Positions 24,956-33,994 of a stretch of 64,000 nucleotides of DNA are shown here, piece by piece. This DNA comes from Microbacterium enclense. GTDB lineage: Bacteria; Actinomycetota; Actinomycetes; Actinomycetales; Microbacteriaceae. The DNA lies in the NCBI GenBank assembly GCA_038182865.1, contig CP116226.1, positions 1,984,001 to 2,048,000 on the forward strand, in the 5' to 3' direction. The notes beneath the pieces are model-generated. The model had not been told where the DNA came from, did not search any database, and was given only the letters and a program-made list of their open reading frames with translations. The stretch's first letter is position 1. Each line of letters starts with the position of its first letter. The position numbers and the translations under genes are program-made.

Positions 24956-25735
24956 ATGTCGTCAGTCACCACCGCCGTTCCGGTGCTGCAGGCTCGGGGC
25001 CTGTCGCGTCAGTTCGGTCATGTCCGGGCGTTGAACAACGTCGACTTCGAGGTCTACCCGGGAGAGGTCACCGCCCTCATCGGTGACAACGGCGCCGGCA
25101 AGTCGACGCTCGTCAAAGCCCTCTCCGGCAACCTCGCCGTCGACGACGGGGAGATCCTCTTCGACGGCAAGCCGATCGAGATGACCAACCCGCAGGTTGC
25201 CTCCGGCCTCGGCATCGAGACCGTGTACCAGGACCTCGCCCTCGCCCCACACCTGGACCCCGTGCAGAACATGTATCTGGGTCGGGAGATCCGCCGCCCC
25301 GGCATCGCCGGAGCGCTCGGGTTCATGAAGACCAAAGAGATGGCCGTCGCCTCGCGTGCGGCTTTCGACGAGCTCGGCGCGACCGTGCGGTCGTTGTCGT
25401 CACCGGTCGGTGAGATGTCCGGCGGTCAGCGTCAGGCGATCGCGATCGCCCGCGCCGTGCATTGGGCGGGGCGTCTGGTGTTCCTGGACGAGCCGACGGC
25501 GGCGCTCGGAGTGCGTCAGACGAAGAACGTGCTCGAGACGATCCGGCGGGTGCGCGACAAAGGCATCGCGGTGGTGTTGATCTCGCATTCCATGCCGCAC
25601 GTGATGGACGTCTGCGACCGCATCCAGGTGCTGCGTCTAGGCACCCGTGTCGCGAACGTGAGCGCGAAGAACACCTCCATGGAAGAACTCGTCGGGCTCA
25701 TGACCGGCGCCGTCACGAAGGACGACCAGAAGTGA
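24956..25735 (+). CDS. Sugar ABC transporter ATPase, FrcA-like (copy 1)
   Basis: A 259-residue single-domain ABC ATPase: Walker A GDNGAGKST near residues 43-51, signature MSGGQRQAIAIARA near 145 and Walker B LVFLDEPTAALG. Having one nucleotide-binding domain (half the length of RbsA) points to the FrcA type of fructose/ribose/xylose importer. It is nearly identical to the ATPase at 54290-55066 on the other strand. It overlaps the permease gene (GTGA), forming an ATPase-permease-binding protein operon. Confidence 0.92.
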   Translation: MSSVTTAVPVLQARGLSRQFGHVRALNNVDFEVYPGEVTALIGDNGAGKSTLVKALSGNLAVDDGEILFDGKPIEMTNPQVASGLGIETVYQDLALAPHLDPVQNMYLGREIRRPGIAGALGFMKTKEMAVASRAAFDELGATVRSLSSPVGEMSGGQRQAIAIARAVHWAGRLVFLDEPTAALGVRQTKNVLETIRRVRDKGIAVVLISHSMPHVMDVCDRIQVLRLGTRVANVSAKNTSMEELVGLMTGAVTKDDQK

Positions 25736-26814
25736 GCGTCACCACCCCTCCCACCGAGACCGTCGCCATCGGCACATTCGAGGACACGAAACCAGGGTTC
25801 TTCCGCGGGTTGCTGAAGGCGCAGGCCTTCCAGATCCTGCTCATCCTGATCGCGATCGTGCTCGTGTTCAGCGCGCTGGCGCCGGAGTCGTTCGCGCAGT
25901 GGTCGAACTTCCGCCTCATCATCCAGAACGCCTCGATCCTCGCCGTCCTGGGTGTCGGGATGACGTACATCATCATCACCTCCGGCATCGACCTCTCCAT
26001 CGGCTCCGTGCTGGTGTTCTCCGGCGTCGTGTCGGCGTTGACGATGCGCGCCCTCGGCGGGGAGGGCTGGGGAGTGGCGACGATCGGGATCCTCGTGTCG
26101 ATCCTCAGTGGCGTGTGCTGGGGGCTTTTGAACGGCTTCCTCATCGCGAAGGCGAAGATCCCGCCGCTGATCGTGACCCTGGGTTCGCTCGGGATGGCGC
26201 TCGGTCTCGCGCAGATCCTCACCGGCGGCGTCGACATCCGCGACGTGCCCACCGTGCTCACGGTCTCGATCGGGTACGGCAACGTGTTCGGGTCGCTGCC
26301 CATCATCAGCGTCATCGCCCTGGTCGTGGTCGTGATCGGCGCCGTGGTGCTGCACTTCACGAAGTTCGGCCTCTACACCTACGCCGTCGGCTCCAGTGAG
26401 CTCGCCGCCCGCCGGGTCGGCGTGAAGGTCGACCGCCACCTCATCTCGGTGTACACGCTGTCGGGAGCGCTCGCGGGACTCGCCGGCATCCTGGCCCTGT
26501 CGCAGTTCTCCACCACGGCGATCGCCGGACAGTCGCAGACCAACCTCAACGTCATCGCGGCCGTCGTGATCGGTGGCACCTCGCTCTTCGGCGGCGTCGG
26601 CACGATCTTCGGCACCGTGGTCGGCCTCTTCATCCCCGCCGTTTTGCAGAACGGCTTCGTCATCACCGGCGTGCAGCCCTTCTGGCAGCAGGTCGCGGTG
26701 GGCGCGGTGCTGATCACCGCCGTCTACGTCGACCAGGTGCGCCGCACCGCCGCGACCCGCGGCAACACCCAGAGCCTCTGGCGGAAGTTCGTCAGCGGAG
26801 GACGCCGCGGCTGA
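25732..26814 (+). CDS. Sugar ABC transporter permease, FrcC/RbsC-like (copy 1)
   Basis: A 360-residue inner-membrane permease of the BPD_transp_2 (RbsC) family with about nine hydrophobic segments between residues 30 and 335, including the conserved ILAVLGVGMTYIIITSGIDL region and the GGTSLFGGVGTIFGTVVG coupling region. The GTG at 25732 overlaps the ATPase stop. The paralog at 53211-54293 has the same length and differs mainly near the N-terminus. It forms the membrane channel for the sugar captured by the following lipoprotein. Confidence 0.93.
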   Translation: MSVTTPPTETVAIGTFEDTKPGFFRGLLKAQAFQILLILIAIVLVFSALAPESFAQWSNFRLIIQNASILAVLGVGMTYIIITSGIDLSIGSVLVFSGVVSALTMRALGGEGWGVATIGILVSILSGVCWGLLNGFLIAKAKIPPLIVTLGSLGMALGLAQILTGGVDIRDVPTVLTVSIGYGNVFGSLPIISVIALVVVVIGAVVLHFTKFGLYTYAVGSSELAARRVGVKVDRHLISVYTLSGALAGLAGILALSQFSTTAIAGQSQTNLNVIAAVVIGGTSLFGGVGTIFGTVVGLFIPAVLQNGFVITGVQPFWQQVAVGAVLITAVYVDQVRRTAATRGNTQSLWRKFVSGGRRG

Positions 26815-26855
26815 CGCCCGGCATCCGACATCACCAAGAGAGAACGGTCATCACA

Positions 26856-27845
26856 ATGCAGTGGAACAACAAGGTTCTCGCGTTCGCCACCCTCGGCGCC
26901 GCAGCCACCCTCGTCCTCGCCGGGTGCTCCGGCGGAGCCTCGTCAGGCTCCGCGTCGGGCGGTGCCGACGGGGGCTACAAGATCGCGTTCGTGCAGGGCG
27001 TCGCGGGAGATGAGTTCTACATCTCCATGCAGTGCGGCATCCAGGACGAAGCCGCCAAGGAAGGCGCCACCGTCACCACCCAGGGACCGGAGAAGTTCGA
27101 CCCGACGCTTCAAAAGCCGATCGTCGACGCGGTCGTCGCCTCCAAGCCCGACGCCCTCCTGATTGCGCCGACGGACGTGTCGGCGATGCAGGCGCCGATC
27201 GCGGCGGCGGAGGCCGCGGGCATCAAGGTCGTGCTCGTCGACACCACCCTGGAAGATCCCTCGGGCGCGGTGTCGCAGATCTCGAGCGACAACGAAGGCG
27301 GCGGGGCTGCCGCGTTCAAGGCGATCCAGGATGCCAACCCCAACGGCGGCAAGGTGCTCGTCGTCTCGGTCGACCCCGGCATCTCCACCACCGACGCCCG
27401 CGCGAAGGGCTTCGAGGACGCGGTCGCGAAGGACTCGAAGTTCGAGTCGGTCGGCGTGCAGTACTCGCACAACGAGCCGTCGACGGCGGCGGAGATCGTG
27501 ACGGCGGCGCTGCAGAAGGACCCCGACATCGTCGGCATCTTCGCCGCCAACCTGTTCGCCGCCGAGGGCTCCGCCACCGGCGTCCAGCAGGCGGGCAAAC
27601 AAGGCCAGGTCACCATCGTCGGCTTCGACGCCGGCCCCGCCCAGGTCAAGGCCCTCGAAGCCGGCACCGTGCAGGCCCTCGTCGCGCAAGAGCCCGCCAC
27701 CATCGGCTCCGACGGCGTCAAGCAGGCCATCGCCGCGCTGAAGGGCGAGTCCACCGAAGCCAAGATCCAGACCGGCTTCACCATCCTCACCAAGGACAAC
27801 ATCGACGGTGAGGGCAAGGACGCGGTCTACAAGTCCAGCTGCTGA
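26856..27845 (+). CDS. Sugar ABC transporter substrate-binding lipoprotein (copy 1)
   Basis: A 329-residue lipoprotein with a lipobox LAGC (acylated Cys24), a Gly/Ser-rich linker and a type I periplasmic-binding fold of the RbsB/FrcB family (YKIAFVQGVAGDEFY at about 40, DALLIAPTDVSAM near 97, VGFDAGPAQVKAL near 250). By eye, residues 40-329 are about 95% identical to the protein at 52160-53149. It follows the permease after 41 bp with an AGAGAACGG ribosome-binding region. The ligand is probably a monosaccharide or polyol, inferred from the family. Confidence 0.93.
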   Translation: MQWNNKVLAFATLGAAATLVLAGCSGGASSGSASGGADGGYKIAFVQGVAGDEFYISMQCGIQDEAAKEGATVTTQGPEKFDPTLQKPIVDAVVASKPDALLIAPTDVSAMQAPIAAAEAAGIKVVLVDTTLEDPSGAVSQISSDNEGGGAAAFKAIQDANPNGGKVLVVSVDPGISTTDARAKGFEDAVAKDSKFESVGVQYSHNEPSTAAEIVTAALQKDPDIVGIFAANLFAAEGSATGVQQAGKQGQVTIVGFDAGPAQVKALEAGTVQALVAQEPATIGSDGVKQAIAALKGESTEAKIQTGFTILTKDNIDGEGKDAVYKSSC

Positions 27846-27853
27846 ACGATGCC

Positions 27854-27888
27854 GGATGCCGGGACCCTCGCGCGGGGTCCCGGCATCC
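27854..27888 (+). terminator. Terminator of transporter operon 1
   Basis: GGATGCCGGGACCC (27854-27867) and GGGTCCCGGCATCC (27875-27888) form a perfect 14-bp stem with a 7-nt loop, starting 9 bp after the binding-protein stop. An identical stem follows the paralogous operon at 52110-52151. Confidence 0.75.
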
Positions 27889-28330
27889 ACCCCACCCCGC
27901 TTGAATCGCCCCACTTCGCCGTCACAGACCACCGCCAGCGACAAAGTGCGGCAATTCGAGCCACCGACCCGGGACCCACGCACAACGATCGGGGCCCGGC
28001 GTCCACCACCCCGCTTCATTTGCCGCACTTCGCCGCCTCGGACCACGCCGAGCGACAAAGCACGGCAACTCAAGCCACGACCCACGGATGACGGACCACG
28101 CGCACGACGCTCGGGCCCCGGCACCCACCCCCTACCCCGCGTGAGTTGCCGCACTTCGACGCCTTGGACCACCTCGAGACGACGAAGTGCGGCAATTCAC
28201 GCCACGACCCACGGAGCCGAGACCCTCGCGCACGACGCGCAGGTCCCGGCATCCACCCCGCGTGAGTCGCGGCATTTCCACGGCTCGAAGCGACGAAGTG
28301 CGGTATCCGCGCGAAGCAACACCCACCCCG
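27884..28330. repeat. Tandem array of about four hairpin-bearing repeats
   Basis: The 502-bp gap 27846-28347 holds no gene. After the terminator it carries roughly four imperfect units of about 118-130 bp, starting near 27884, 28001, 28123 and 28252 (the last partial). Units 2-3 contain TGCCGCACTTCG, spacer, then a complementary CGAAGTGCGGCAA-type arm, so each unit can fold into a hairpin; units 1 and 4 are more degenerate. Units also share GCCACGACCCACGG and a CGCACGACGC block followed by a CCCGGC end. The function is unknown; it lies between the transporter genes and the class II aldolase. Confidence 0.75.
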
Positions 28331-28347
28331 ACAAGAGAGAGACCGCC

Positions 28348-29205
28348 GTGCCGCTGGCCGACATGCCCGAACTGCTCGCCGCGCACCGCGCGGTCGGGGC
28401 CTTCAACTTCATCACCCTCGAGGTCGCCGAGGCGATCGTCGCCGGCGCCGAGGCCGCCGACACCGGCGTGATCCTGCAGCTGTCGCAGAACGCCGTCGCG
28501 TTCCACGGCGGTCTCGCCCCCGCCGCCTCCGCCGCTCTGCGCCTGGCCGAGGCCGCGCGGGTCCCCGTCGCCGTGCACCTCGACCACGCCACCGACGAGC
28601 CGCTCGTCGACGAGGCGTTGGTCGTCGGCATCCGGTCGGTCATGTTCGACGCGGCCCACCTCGCGGATGCCGAGAACCTCGCACGCACTGCGGCCGTCGC
28701 CGCCCGCGTGCACGCCGCCGGAGCCTGGATCGAGGCCGAGCTCGGCGAAATCGGCGGCAAGGGGGCCCACGCTCCGGGCGTGCGCACCGACGTCGCCGAG
28801 GCCGTGCGCTTCGTCGAGGCCACCGGGGTCGACGCCCTCGCCGTCGCGGTCGGCAGCGAGCACGCGATGCGCGAACGCAGCGCCCGACTCGACGAGCCCC
28901 TCATCGCCCGTCTCGCCGCCGCCGTTCCCGCGCCCCTCGTGCTGCACGGCTCGAGCGGCGTCGCCGACGCCGGGATCGACGGCGCCGTGCGCGCCGGGAT
29001 GCGCAAGATCAACGTCGGCACGCACCTCAACACCGTCCTCACGGCGGCGGTGCGCGCGGAGTTGGAGCGGGATCCGGATGCCATCGATCCGCGTCGCTGG
29101 CTCGCTCCGGGGCGCGAAGCGGTCGCCGCAGAAGTGCAGCGTCTGCTCGACGTGATCACGGGGCGCAGCGTCCCGGCGCAGCACGCCGCGGGAGCGCACG
29201 CGTGA
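28348..29205 (+). CDS. Class II ketose-bisphosphate aldolase
   Basis: A 285-residue zinc-dependent aldolase of the FbaA/GatY/KbaY family. Zinc and catalytic residues are visible in HLDH (Asp79, His80), GSEHAM (His172) and LHGSSG (His200), and NVGTHLN (from Asn222) is the substrate-phosphate segment. It cleaves a ketose 1,6-bisphosphate to DHAP plus an aldehyde; fructose or tagatose bisphosphate are likely. The GTG at 28348 follows an AGAGAGA ribosome-binding site; the long open frame upstream runs through the repeat array and is rejected. It overlaps the PfkB-type kinase gene by 4 bp. Confidence 0.9.
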   Translation: MPLADMPELLAAHRAVGAFNFITLEVAEAIVAGAEAADTGVILQLSQNAVAFHGGLAPAASAALRLAEAARVPVAVHLDHATDEPLVDEALVVGIRSVMFDAAHLADAENLARTAAVAARVHAAGAWIEAELGEIGGKGAHAPGVRTDVAEAVRFVEATGVDALAVAVGSEHAMRERSARLDEPLIARLAAAVPAPLVLHGSSGVADAGIDGAVRAGMRKINVGTHLNTVLTAAVRAELERDPDAIDPRRWLAPGREAVAAEVQRLLDVITGRSVPAQHAAGAHA

Positions 29206-30191
29206 CCGGGATCGTCACCCTCACCGCCGCGGGCGCGATCGACGCGACGTACCGCGTCGGGGCGCTCCGCCGCGGGACCTTCGCCCGCGCCGACAGCTAC
29301 ACGCGCGAGGTGAGCGGCAAGGGCGTGAACGTCTCCGCCGCGCTCGCCGCGGGCGGAGCGGACACCGCCGCGGTCGTCGCGCTCGGTGCCGACGACGTAC
29401 GTTTCGCGCGCGGCGGGCTCACCGCTCCGCTGCTGCGCATCGTCGAGGTCCCCGGCGCGACGCGCGTGAACACGTCGATCATCGATGCCGAGGGGGCCAC
29501 GACGAAGGTCAACGCGCCCACCCCGCCGCTGTCGCCGGAGGCGTGGGATGCCACGATCGCGACGCTGCGAGCGGAGCTCACCGCGCGGACCGATCCGTGG
29601 CTCGTGATCTCGGGCAGCCTGCCGGAGCTCGCGGGAACCGGCCGGCTCGTCGACCTCGACGCCGTCCGCGCGATCGCGCGGGAGAGCGGCGCGCGGGTCG
29701 CCGTGGACACCAGCGGTGCCGCCCTCGACGCGCTGCTCGCCGACCCCGTCGGCATCGACCTGCTCACCCCCAACGCCGACGAGCTGTCAGCCGCGGTCGG
29801 CCGCCCGCTCGCGACCCTCGGCGATGTCGTCACGGCGGCGCGCGAGATCGTCGCGCGCGGGGTCGCCACGGTGCTCGCGAGCCTCGGTGTCGACGGACTC
29901 GTCGCCGTCACCGCCGACCGTGCGGTGTTCGCGCGGGCCGATGCCCCGTACGTCGCCAACACCGCCGGCGCGGGCGATGCCGCTCTCGCGGGGTTCCTCC
30001 TCGGCCTCACGCGGGAGCTTGCGGTCGACGCCGATCCGCTCGCCGTTGCCGCGGCTTCCGCGGCGGAGTGGGGCGCGCACGCCGTGGCGCACGCGTCGAC
30101 GATCGTCGCGGGACCGCCGCACGGCATCCGGGCCCGGGTCGAGACCTCGCCCGACCTCGCGCGTCGCCTCACCTCCGAGGGGGACGCGTGA
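29202..30191 (+). CDS. 1-Phosphofructokinase family (PfkB/LacC-type) hexose kinase
   Basis: A 329-residue PfkB-fold sugar kinase. SGKGVNVSAALA near residue 38 is the substrate-binding motif and NTAGAGDAALAGF near residue 251 the catalytic signature (Asp base). The family phosphorylates fructose 1-phosphate, fructose 6-phosphate or tagatose 6-phosphate. Directly after a class II aldolase it most plausibly makes the bisphosphate that the aldolase cleaves. GTG start in the aldolase stop (GTGA); its own stop overlaps the next GTG. Confidence 0.9.
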   Translation: MTGIVTLTAAGAIDATYRVGALRRGTFARADSYTREVSGKGVNVSAALAAGGADTAAVVALGADDVRFARGGLTAPLLRIVEVPGATRVNTSIIDAEGATTKVNAPTPPLSPEAWDATIATLRAELTARTDPWLVISGSLPELAGTGRLVDLDAVRAIARESGARVAVDTSGAALDALLADPVGIDLLTPNADELSAAVGRPLATLGDVVTAAREIVARGVATVLASLGVDGLVAVTADRAVFARADAPYVANTAGAGDAALAGFLLGLTRELAVDADPLAVAAASAAEWGAHAVAHASTIVAGPPHGIRARVETSPDLARRLTSEGDA

Positions 30192-32986
30192 GCGCCGTCG
30201 CGCCCGAGATCGCCGCGGCCGTCGCCGACATCACACGCATCCGCACCCGGGCGATCGACCGCGTCGCCTACGCCAACGACGCCTCGCACTACCTGCTCAC
30301 CCCGGATGCCGTGGTCGTCGCCGCCGACGCGGCCGAGGTCGGCGCGATCCTGCGCGGGGCCACGGCATCCGGGACGCCGGTCACGTTCCGCTCGGGCGGA
30401 ACGAGCCTGTCGGGGCAGTCGTCGGGCGCGGGGCTGCTCGTCGACGTGCGGCAGGGCTTCGGGCGCATCGACGTGCTCGACGGTGGCCGTCGTGTGCGCT
30501 CGCAGCCCGGGGCGACGGTGCGGCAGGTCAACGCGCGGCTGCTGCGGCACGGGTACCGTCTCGGGCCCGACCCCGCGAGCGAGGCCGCCTGCACGATCGG
30601 CGGCGTCGTCGCGAACAACTCCAGTGGCATGGCCTGCGGAACGGCCGAGAACTCGTACCGCACGCTCGAGGGGCTCGTGCTGGTGCTGGCATCCGGGACC
30701 GTGGTCGACACGGCGGCGCCCGACGCCGACGCGCTGCTGCGTGATCGCGAACCCGCCCTCGTCGAGGGATTGATGCGTCTGCGCGAGCGAGTGGTGAAGA
30801 ACGCCGCGAGCGTCGCGCTCATCGAGCGACAGTTCGCGATGAAGAACACGATGGGCTACGCGCTCAACGCGTTCCTGGACGTCGACACCCCGGCAGCCCT
30901 GCTCGCGCACCTCGTCGTCGGGTCGGAGGGCACGCTCGCGTTCGTGGCCGAGGCGACGTTCCGCACCGTGCCGATCCGTCCCGCGATCGCGACGACGCTC
31001 GCGGTGTTCCCGACCCTCGACGCCGCCACCCGGTCGCTGCCCGCGCTCGTGGCGACCGGGGCGGCGACGCTGGAGCTGATGGATGCCACCTCCCTCCGCG
31101 TCGGCCAGCGCCTCGTCGGCACCCCCGCCGCCATCCACGGCTTCGAGGCCACCACGCAGGCGGCGCTGCTGGTCGAGTACCACGCGGACGACGTCGACGC
31201 GCTGCGCGACCTCGCGGGGGCGGGCTCCCGTGTGCTCTCCGAGCAACCCCTGCTCGACTCCGCCGTGTTCTCGAGCGACCGGGTGCAACGCGCTGCCGCC
31301 TGGACCTTCCGGAAAGGCCTGTACGCCTCGGTCGCCGGCGCGCGCCCCTCGGGCACCACGGCGCTGCTCGAAGACGTGGTCGTGCCCGTCGAGCGCCTCG
31401 CCGACACCTGCGAGGGACTGCAAGAGCTGTTCGCGCGCTTCGGGTACGACGACAGCGTGATCTTCGGCCACGCCAAGGACGGCAACATCCACTTCATGCT
31501 CACCGACCGCTTCGAGGGCGCGCGGGCGCTCGGCCGGTTCGAGGGCTTCACCGACGCGATGGTCGACCTCGTGCTCGACGCGGGCGGCAACCTCAAGGCG
31601 GAGCACGGCACCGGACGCGCGATGGCGCCGTACGTCCGCCGGCAGTACGGCGACGAGCTGTACGACGTGATGGTTGCGCTTAAGCGCCTGCTCGACCCGA
31701 GCGGCATCCTGAACCCGGGCGTCATCATCGACGACGATCCCGGCGCGCACCTGCGTCATCTCAAGACCCCGGTGTCGATCGAACCCGAGGTCGACCGCTG
31801 TGTCGAGTGCGGCTACTGCGAGCCGGTGTGCCCGAGTCGGTCGATCACCCTGACCCCGCGCCAGCGGATCGTCGTGCGGCGCGCCTCGACCGCAGCCCGC
31901 GAGCGCGGGGACGGCGCTCTGGTCGCGGAGCTCGAGAAGGACTACGACTACGACGGCGTACAGACCTGCGCCGTCGACGGCATGTGTCAGACCGCGTGCC
32001 CCGTGCTCATCAACACCGGAACCCTGATGAAGCGCTTCCGCCGCGACGACGCCAACCCGGTGCTGGCGGCCGGATGGTCGGCTGCGGCGACAGGCTGGGG
32101 GACGGTGACACGGGCGGGGTCTGTGGCGCTCTCGGTGGCCTCCGCGGTGCCGACGCCGGTGGTCAGGACGGTGACGGATGCCGCGCGCGCGGTGCTGGGG
32201 ACGGACACGGTGCCGCGGTACTCCAGGGAGCTCCCCGCGGGAGGTCCCTCGCGGCGGTCGCTGGGCGCTCGGGTCGGCGCCGCGGGCGCGGAACCGGCTG
32301 CGGTGTTCCTTCCCGCCTGCGTCGGGAGCATGTTCGGAGCGGCCGAGGGGATCGGGGCGACCGCCGCCTTCGTCCGTCTGCTCGAGCGGGCCGGGGTCGC
32401 GGCGATCGTCCCCGGCGGCATCGACTCCCTGTGCTGCGGCACGCCCTGGTCGTCGAAGGGCTATGCGAAGGGGCACGCGACGATGACCGCCCGCGTCCGA
32501 GCAGCCGTCCGCACGGCGACCCGCGACGGCGCCCTGCCGGTCGTCTGCGATGCCTCGAGCTGCACCGAAGGGTTCGCCGCGACCCTGCGCGACGACGGCA
32601 TCCGGGTTGTGGATGCCGTGGCCTTCGCCGTCTCCGACCTGCTTCCCGCGCTCACACCCACGCCGGTGGCCGCGCTGCTGGCGCTGCACCCCACGTGTTC
32701 GTCGAGACAGCTGGGCATCGATCCCGCGCTCCGCGCGATCGGGGAGGCCGTGGCATCCGAGATCCGTGTTCCCGACGCCTGGGGCTGCTGCGCCTACGCG
32801 GGTGACCGCGGCATGCTGCATCCCGAGCTGACGGAGGCCGCCACCGCCCCCGAGGCCGCCGAGGTCGCGGGCTGGGGCGCCGACGCGCACGCCTCGTGCA
32901 ACCGCACCTGCGAGTTGGGCATGACCAAGGCGACGGGGGAGACGTACGTGCACGTGCTGGAGTTGCTGGAGAGGGCGACGCGGTAG
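30188..32986 (+). CDS. FAD-binding / Fe-S oxidoreductase, GlcD-GlcF-type fusion
   Basis: A 932-residue fusion. Residues about 35-200 are an FAD_binding_4 (VAO-type) domain (FRSGGTSLSGQSSGAG), residues 230-510 the FAD-oxidase C domain (GHAKDGNIHFM, GNLKAEHGTGRAM), then two 4Fe-4S clusters in CVECGYCEPVCP (near 538) and CAVDGMCQTACP (near 594), and two CCG-type motifs (CCGTPWSSKGY, CCAYAGDRG). This equals GlcD plus GlcF in one chain, as in bacterial D-lactate or D-2-hydroxyacid dehydrogenases that feed electrons to the membrane. The GTG at 30188 overlaps the kinase stop. A 2-hydroxyacid made by the sugar pathway is the likely substrate. Confidence 0.92.
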   Translation: MSAVAPEIAAAVADITRIRTRAIDRVAYANDASHYLLTPDAVVVAADAAEVGAILRGATASGTPVTFRSGGTSLSGQSSGAGLLVDVRQGFGRIDVLDGGRRVRSQPGATVRQVNARLLRHGYRLGPDPASEAACTIGGVVANNSSGMACGTAENSYRTLEGLVLVLASGTVVDTAAPDADALLRDREPALVEGLMRLRERVVKNAASVALIERQFAMKNTMGYALNAFLDVDTPAALLAHLVVGSEGTLAFVAEATFRTVPIRPAIATTLAVFPTLDAATRSLPALVATGAATLELMDATSLRVGQRLVGTPAAIHGFEATTQAALLVEYHADDVDALRDLAGAGSRVLSEQPLLDSAVFSSDRVQRAAAWTFRKGLYASVAGARPSGTTALLEDVVVPVERLADTCEGLQELFARFGYDDSVIFGHAKDGNIHFMLTDRFEGARALGRFEGFTDAMVDLVLDAGGNLKAEHGTGRAMAPYVRRQYGDELYDVMVALKRLLDPSGILNPGVIIDDDPGAHLRHLKTPVSIEPEVDRCVECGYCEPVCPSRSITLTPRQRIVVRRASTAARERGDGALVAELEKDYDYDGVQTCAVDGMCQTACPVLINTGTLMKRFRRDDANPVLAAGWSAAATGWGTVTRAGSVALSVASAVPTPVVRTVTDAARAVLGTDTVPRYSRELPAGGPSRRSLGARVGAAGAEPAAVFLPACVGSMFGAAEGIGATAAFVRLLERAGVAAIVPGGIDSLCCGTPWSSKGYAKGHATMTARVRAAVRTATRDGALPVVCDASSCTEGFAATLRDDGIRVVDAVAFAVSDLLPALTPTPVAALLALHPTCSSRQLGIDPALRAIGEAVASEIRVPDAWGCCAYAGDRGMLHPELTEAATAPEAAEVAGWGADAHASCNRTCELGMTKATGETYVHVLELLERATR

Positions 32987-33036
32987 CCGGTGCCTGGGCG
33001 AGTGCGCCCGACCGCCCGACTGCCCGACCGCCCGGT

Positions 33037-33083
33037 CGCGCGTTCGCCCGGTCGCCCGATCGCGCGTTCGCCCGGTCGCCGAT
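33037..33083. repeat. Short 24-bp tandem repeat
   Basis: GCGCGTTCGCCCGGTCGCCC-type units repeat with a period of 24 bp (starting near 33037 and 33061), preceded by further CGCCCGAC-like copies from about 33007. It fills the 170-bp gap between the convergent GlcD-like and nitrilase genes. Confidence 0.6.
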
Positions 33084-33156
33084 GGCGCGTCGGAGCCGCG
33101 TGCCGAAACCGGCCGCGCGCGCCGGCTCGGGCACCGGATCGGGCGCGCCCGCGGCG

Positions 33157-33960
33157 TCAGATGCGCCCGCCGTTCGCCAGGACAGGGAGCCGGGAACGGA
33201 TCCCGGGGAGGGCCGCGATTGCCTCGTCGACGTCGAACACCACCGTCGCGGGGGCGTCGTCGAGGCGGAGCAGGTCGAAGCCGTCGGCGCCGATGACACC
33301 GCTGTACCCGATGCCGGTCGGCGCTCCCACGCCGTCGTCGCGGCCCACGGTCAGCGGGTCGGCTTGCCCCACGGCCACGATCACGGTGGTGGTGTCGAGA
33401 GCCCGGGCGCGGGTCAGAAGCTCCCAGTGCTCTCGCTTGCCGGCGCCCGAGCCCCATGACGCGCACACCAGCGTGACCTGCGCGCCGGCGTCGGCCAGGG
33501 CGCGGAACAGCTCGGGGAAGCGCACGTCGTAGCAGGTGGCCAGCCCGACGCGCACGCCGCCCAGCTCGAAGGTCACGGGCCGATCGCCGGGCTCGACGGC
33601 GTCGGACTCTCGGTAGCCGAACGCGTCGTACAGGTGGATCTTGTCGTACGCGGTGTCAGCGGGTCCCGCGACGAGCAGCGTGTTCCGTACCCGGTCGCCC
33701 GTGGCGCCGGGGGTGAACATTCCCACCACCACCGTCACGCCCAGACGCTGCGCGAGCTCGCGCACGGTGCTCGCCCACTCCGCGTCGAGCGGCTGCGCCA
33801 CGTCGGTCAGATCGGGTCCGGCGAACCGGCACATCATCGCTTCGGGGAACACGACCAGATCGGCGCCGTCCGCGGCGGCGCGTTCTGTTTCGCGCGTGAT
33901 CAGCGCGAGGTTGGCGGCGGGATCGGCGCCCGCGACGACCTGGGCGAGTGCGATGCGCAT
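33157..33960 (-). CDS. Nitrilase / omega-amidase family carbon-nitrogen hydrolase
   Basis: A 267-residue C-N hydrolase with the full catalytic set: Glu40 in VVFPEAM, Lys107 in YDKIHLYD and Cys143 in ATCYDVRFPEL. The motif style is that of omega-amidase/deaminated-glutathione amidase-like enzymes rather than true nitrilases. I chose the ATG at 33960, which has AAGGAG six bases upstream; an in-frame ATG at 33975 is possible. It is divergent from the GntR gene, whose GTATAC operator lies 35 bp away, so it is probably part of that regulon. Confidence 0.9.
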   Translation of the reverse strand: MRIALAQVVAGADPAANLALITRETERAAADGADLVVFPEAMMCRFAGPDLTDVAQPLDAEWASTVRELAQRLGVTVVVGMFTPGATGDRVRNTLLVAGPADTAYDKIHLYDAFGYRESDAVEPGDRPVTFELGGVRVGLATCYDVRFPELFRALADAGAQVTLVCASWGSGAGKREHWELLTRARALDTTTVIVAVGQADPLTVGRDDGVGAPTGIGYSGVIGADGFDLLRLDDAPATVVFDVDEAIAALPGIRSRLPVLANGGRI

Positions 33961-33994
33961 GGAGTTCTCCTTCATTCGGGGTTCCCCCCGTGTT

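Noticed and set aside
27884..28330. CRISPR array
   Set aside because: The repeat units are long, divergent and self-complementary, with no constant 28-37 bp repeats and unique spacers, and no cas genes are near.
28081..28347. N-terminal extension of the class II aldolase through the repeat array
   Set aside because: The open frame runs through hairpin repeats and lacks protein-like composition; GTG 28348 has a ribosome-binding site and gives family length.
29297..33466. 1389-residue open frame antisense to the sugar kinase and GlcD-GlcF fusion
   Set aside because: It is an antisense shadow of strong genes in high-GC DNA; its product is Arg/His/Gly-rich without any domain, while the opposite strand has clear enzymes.
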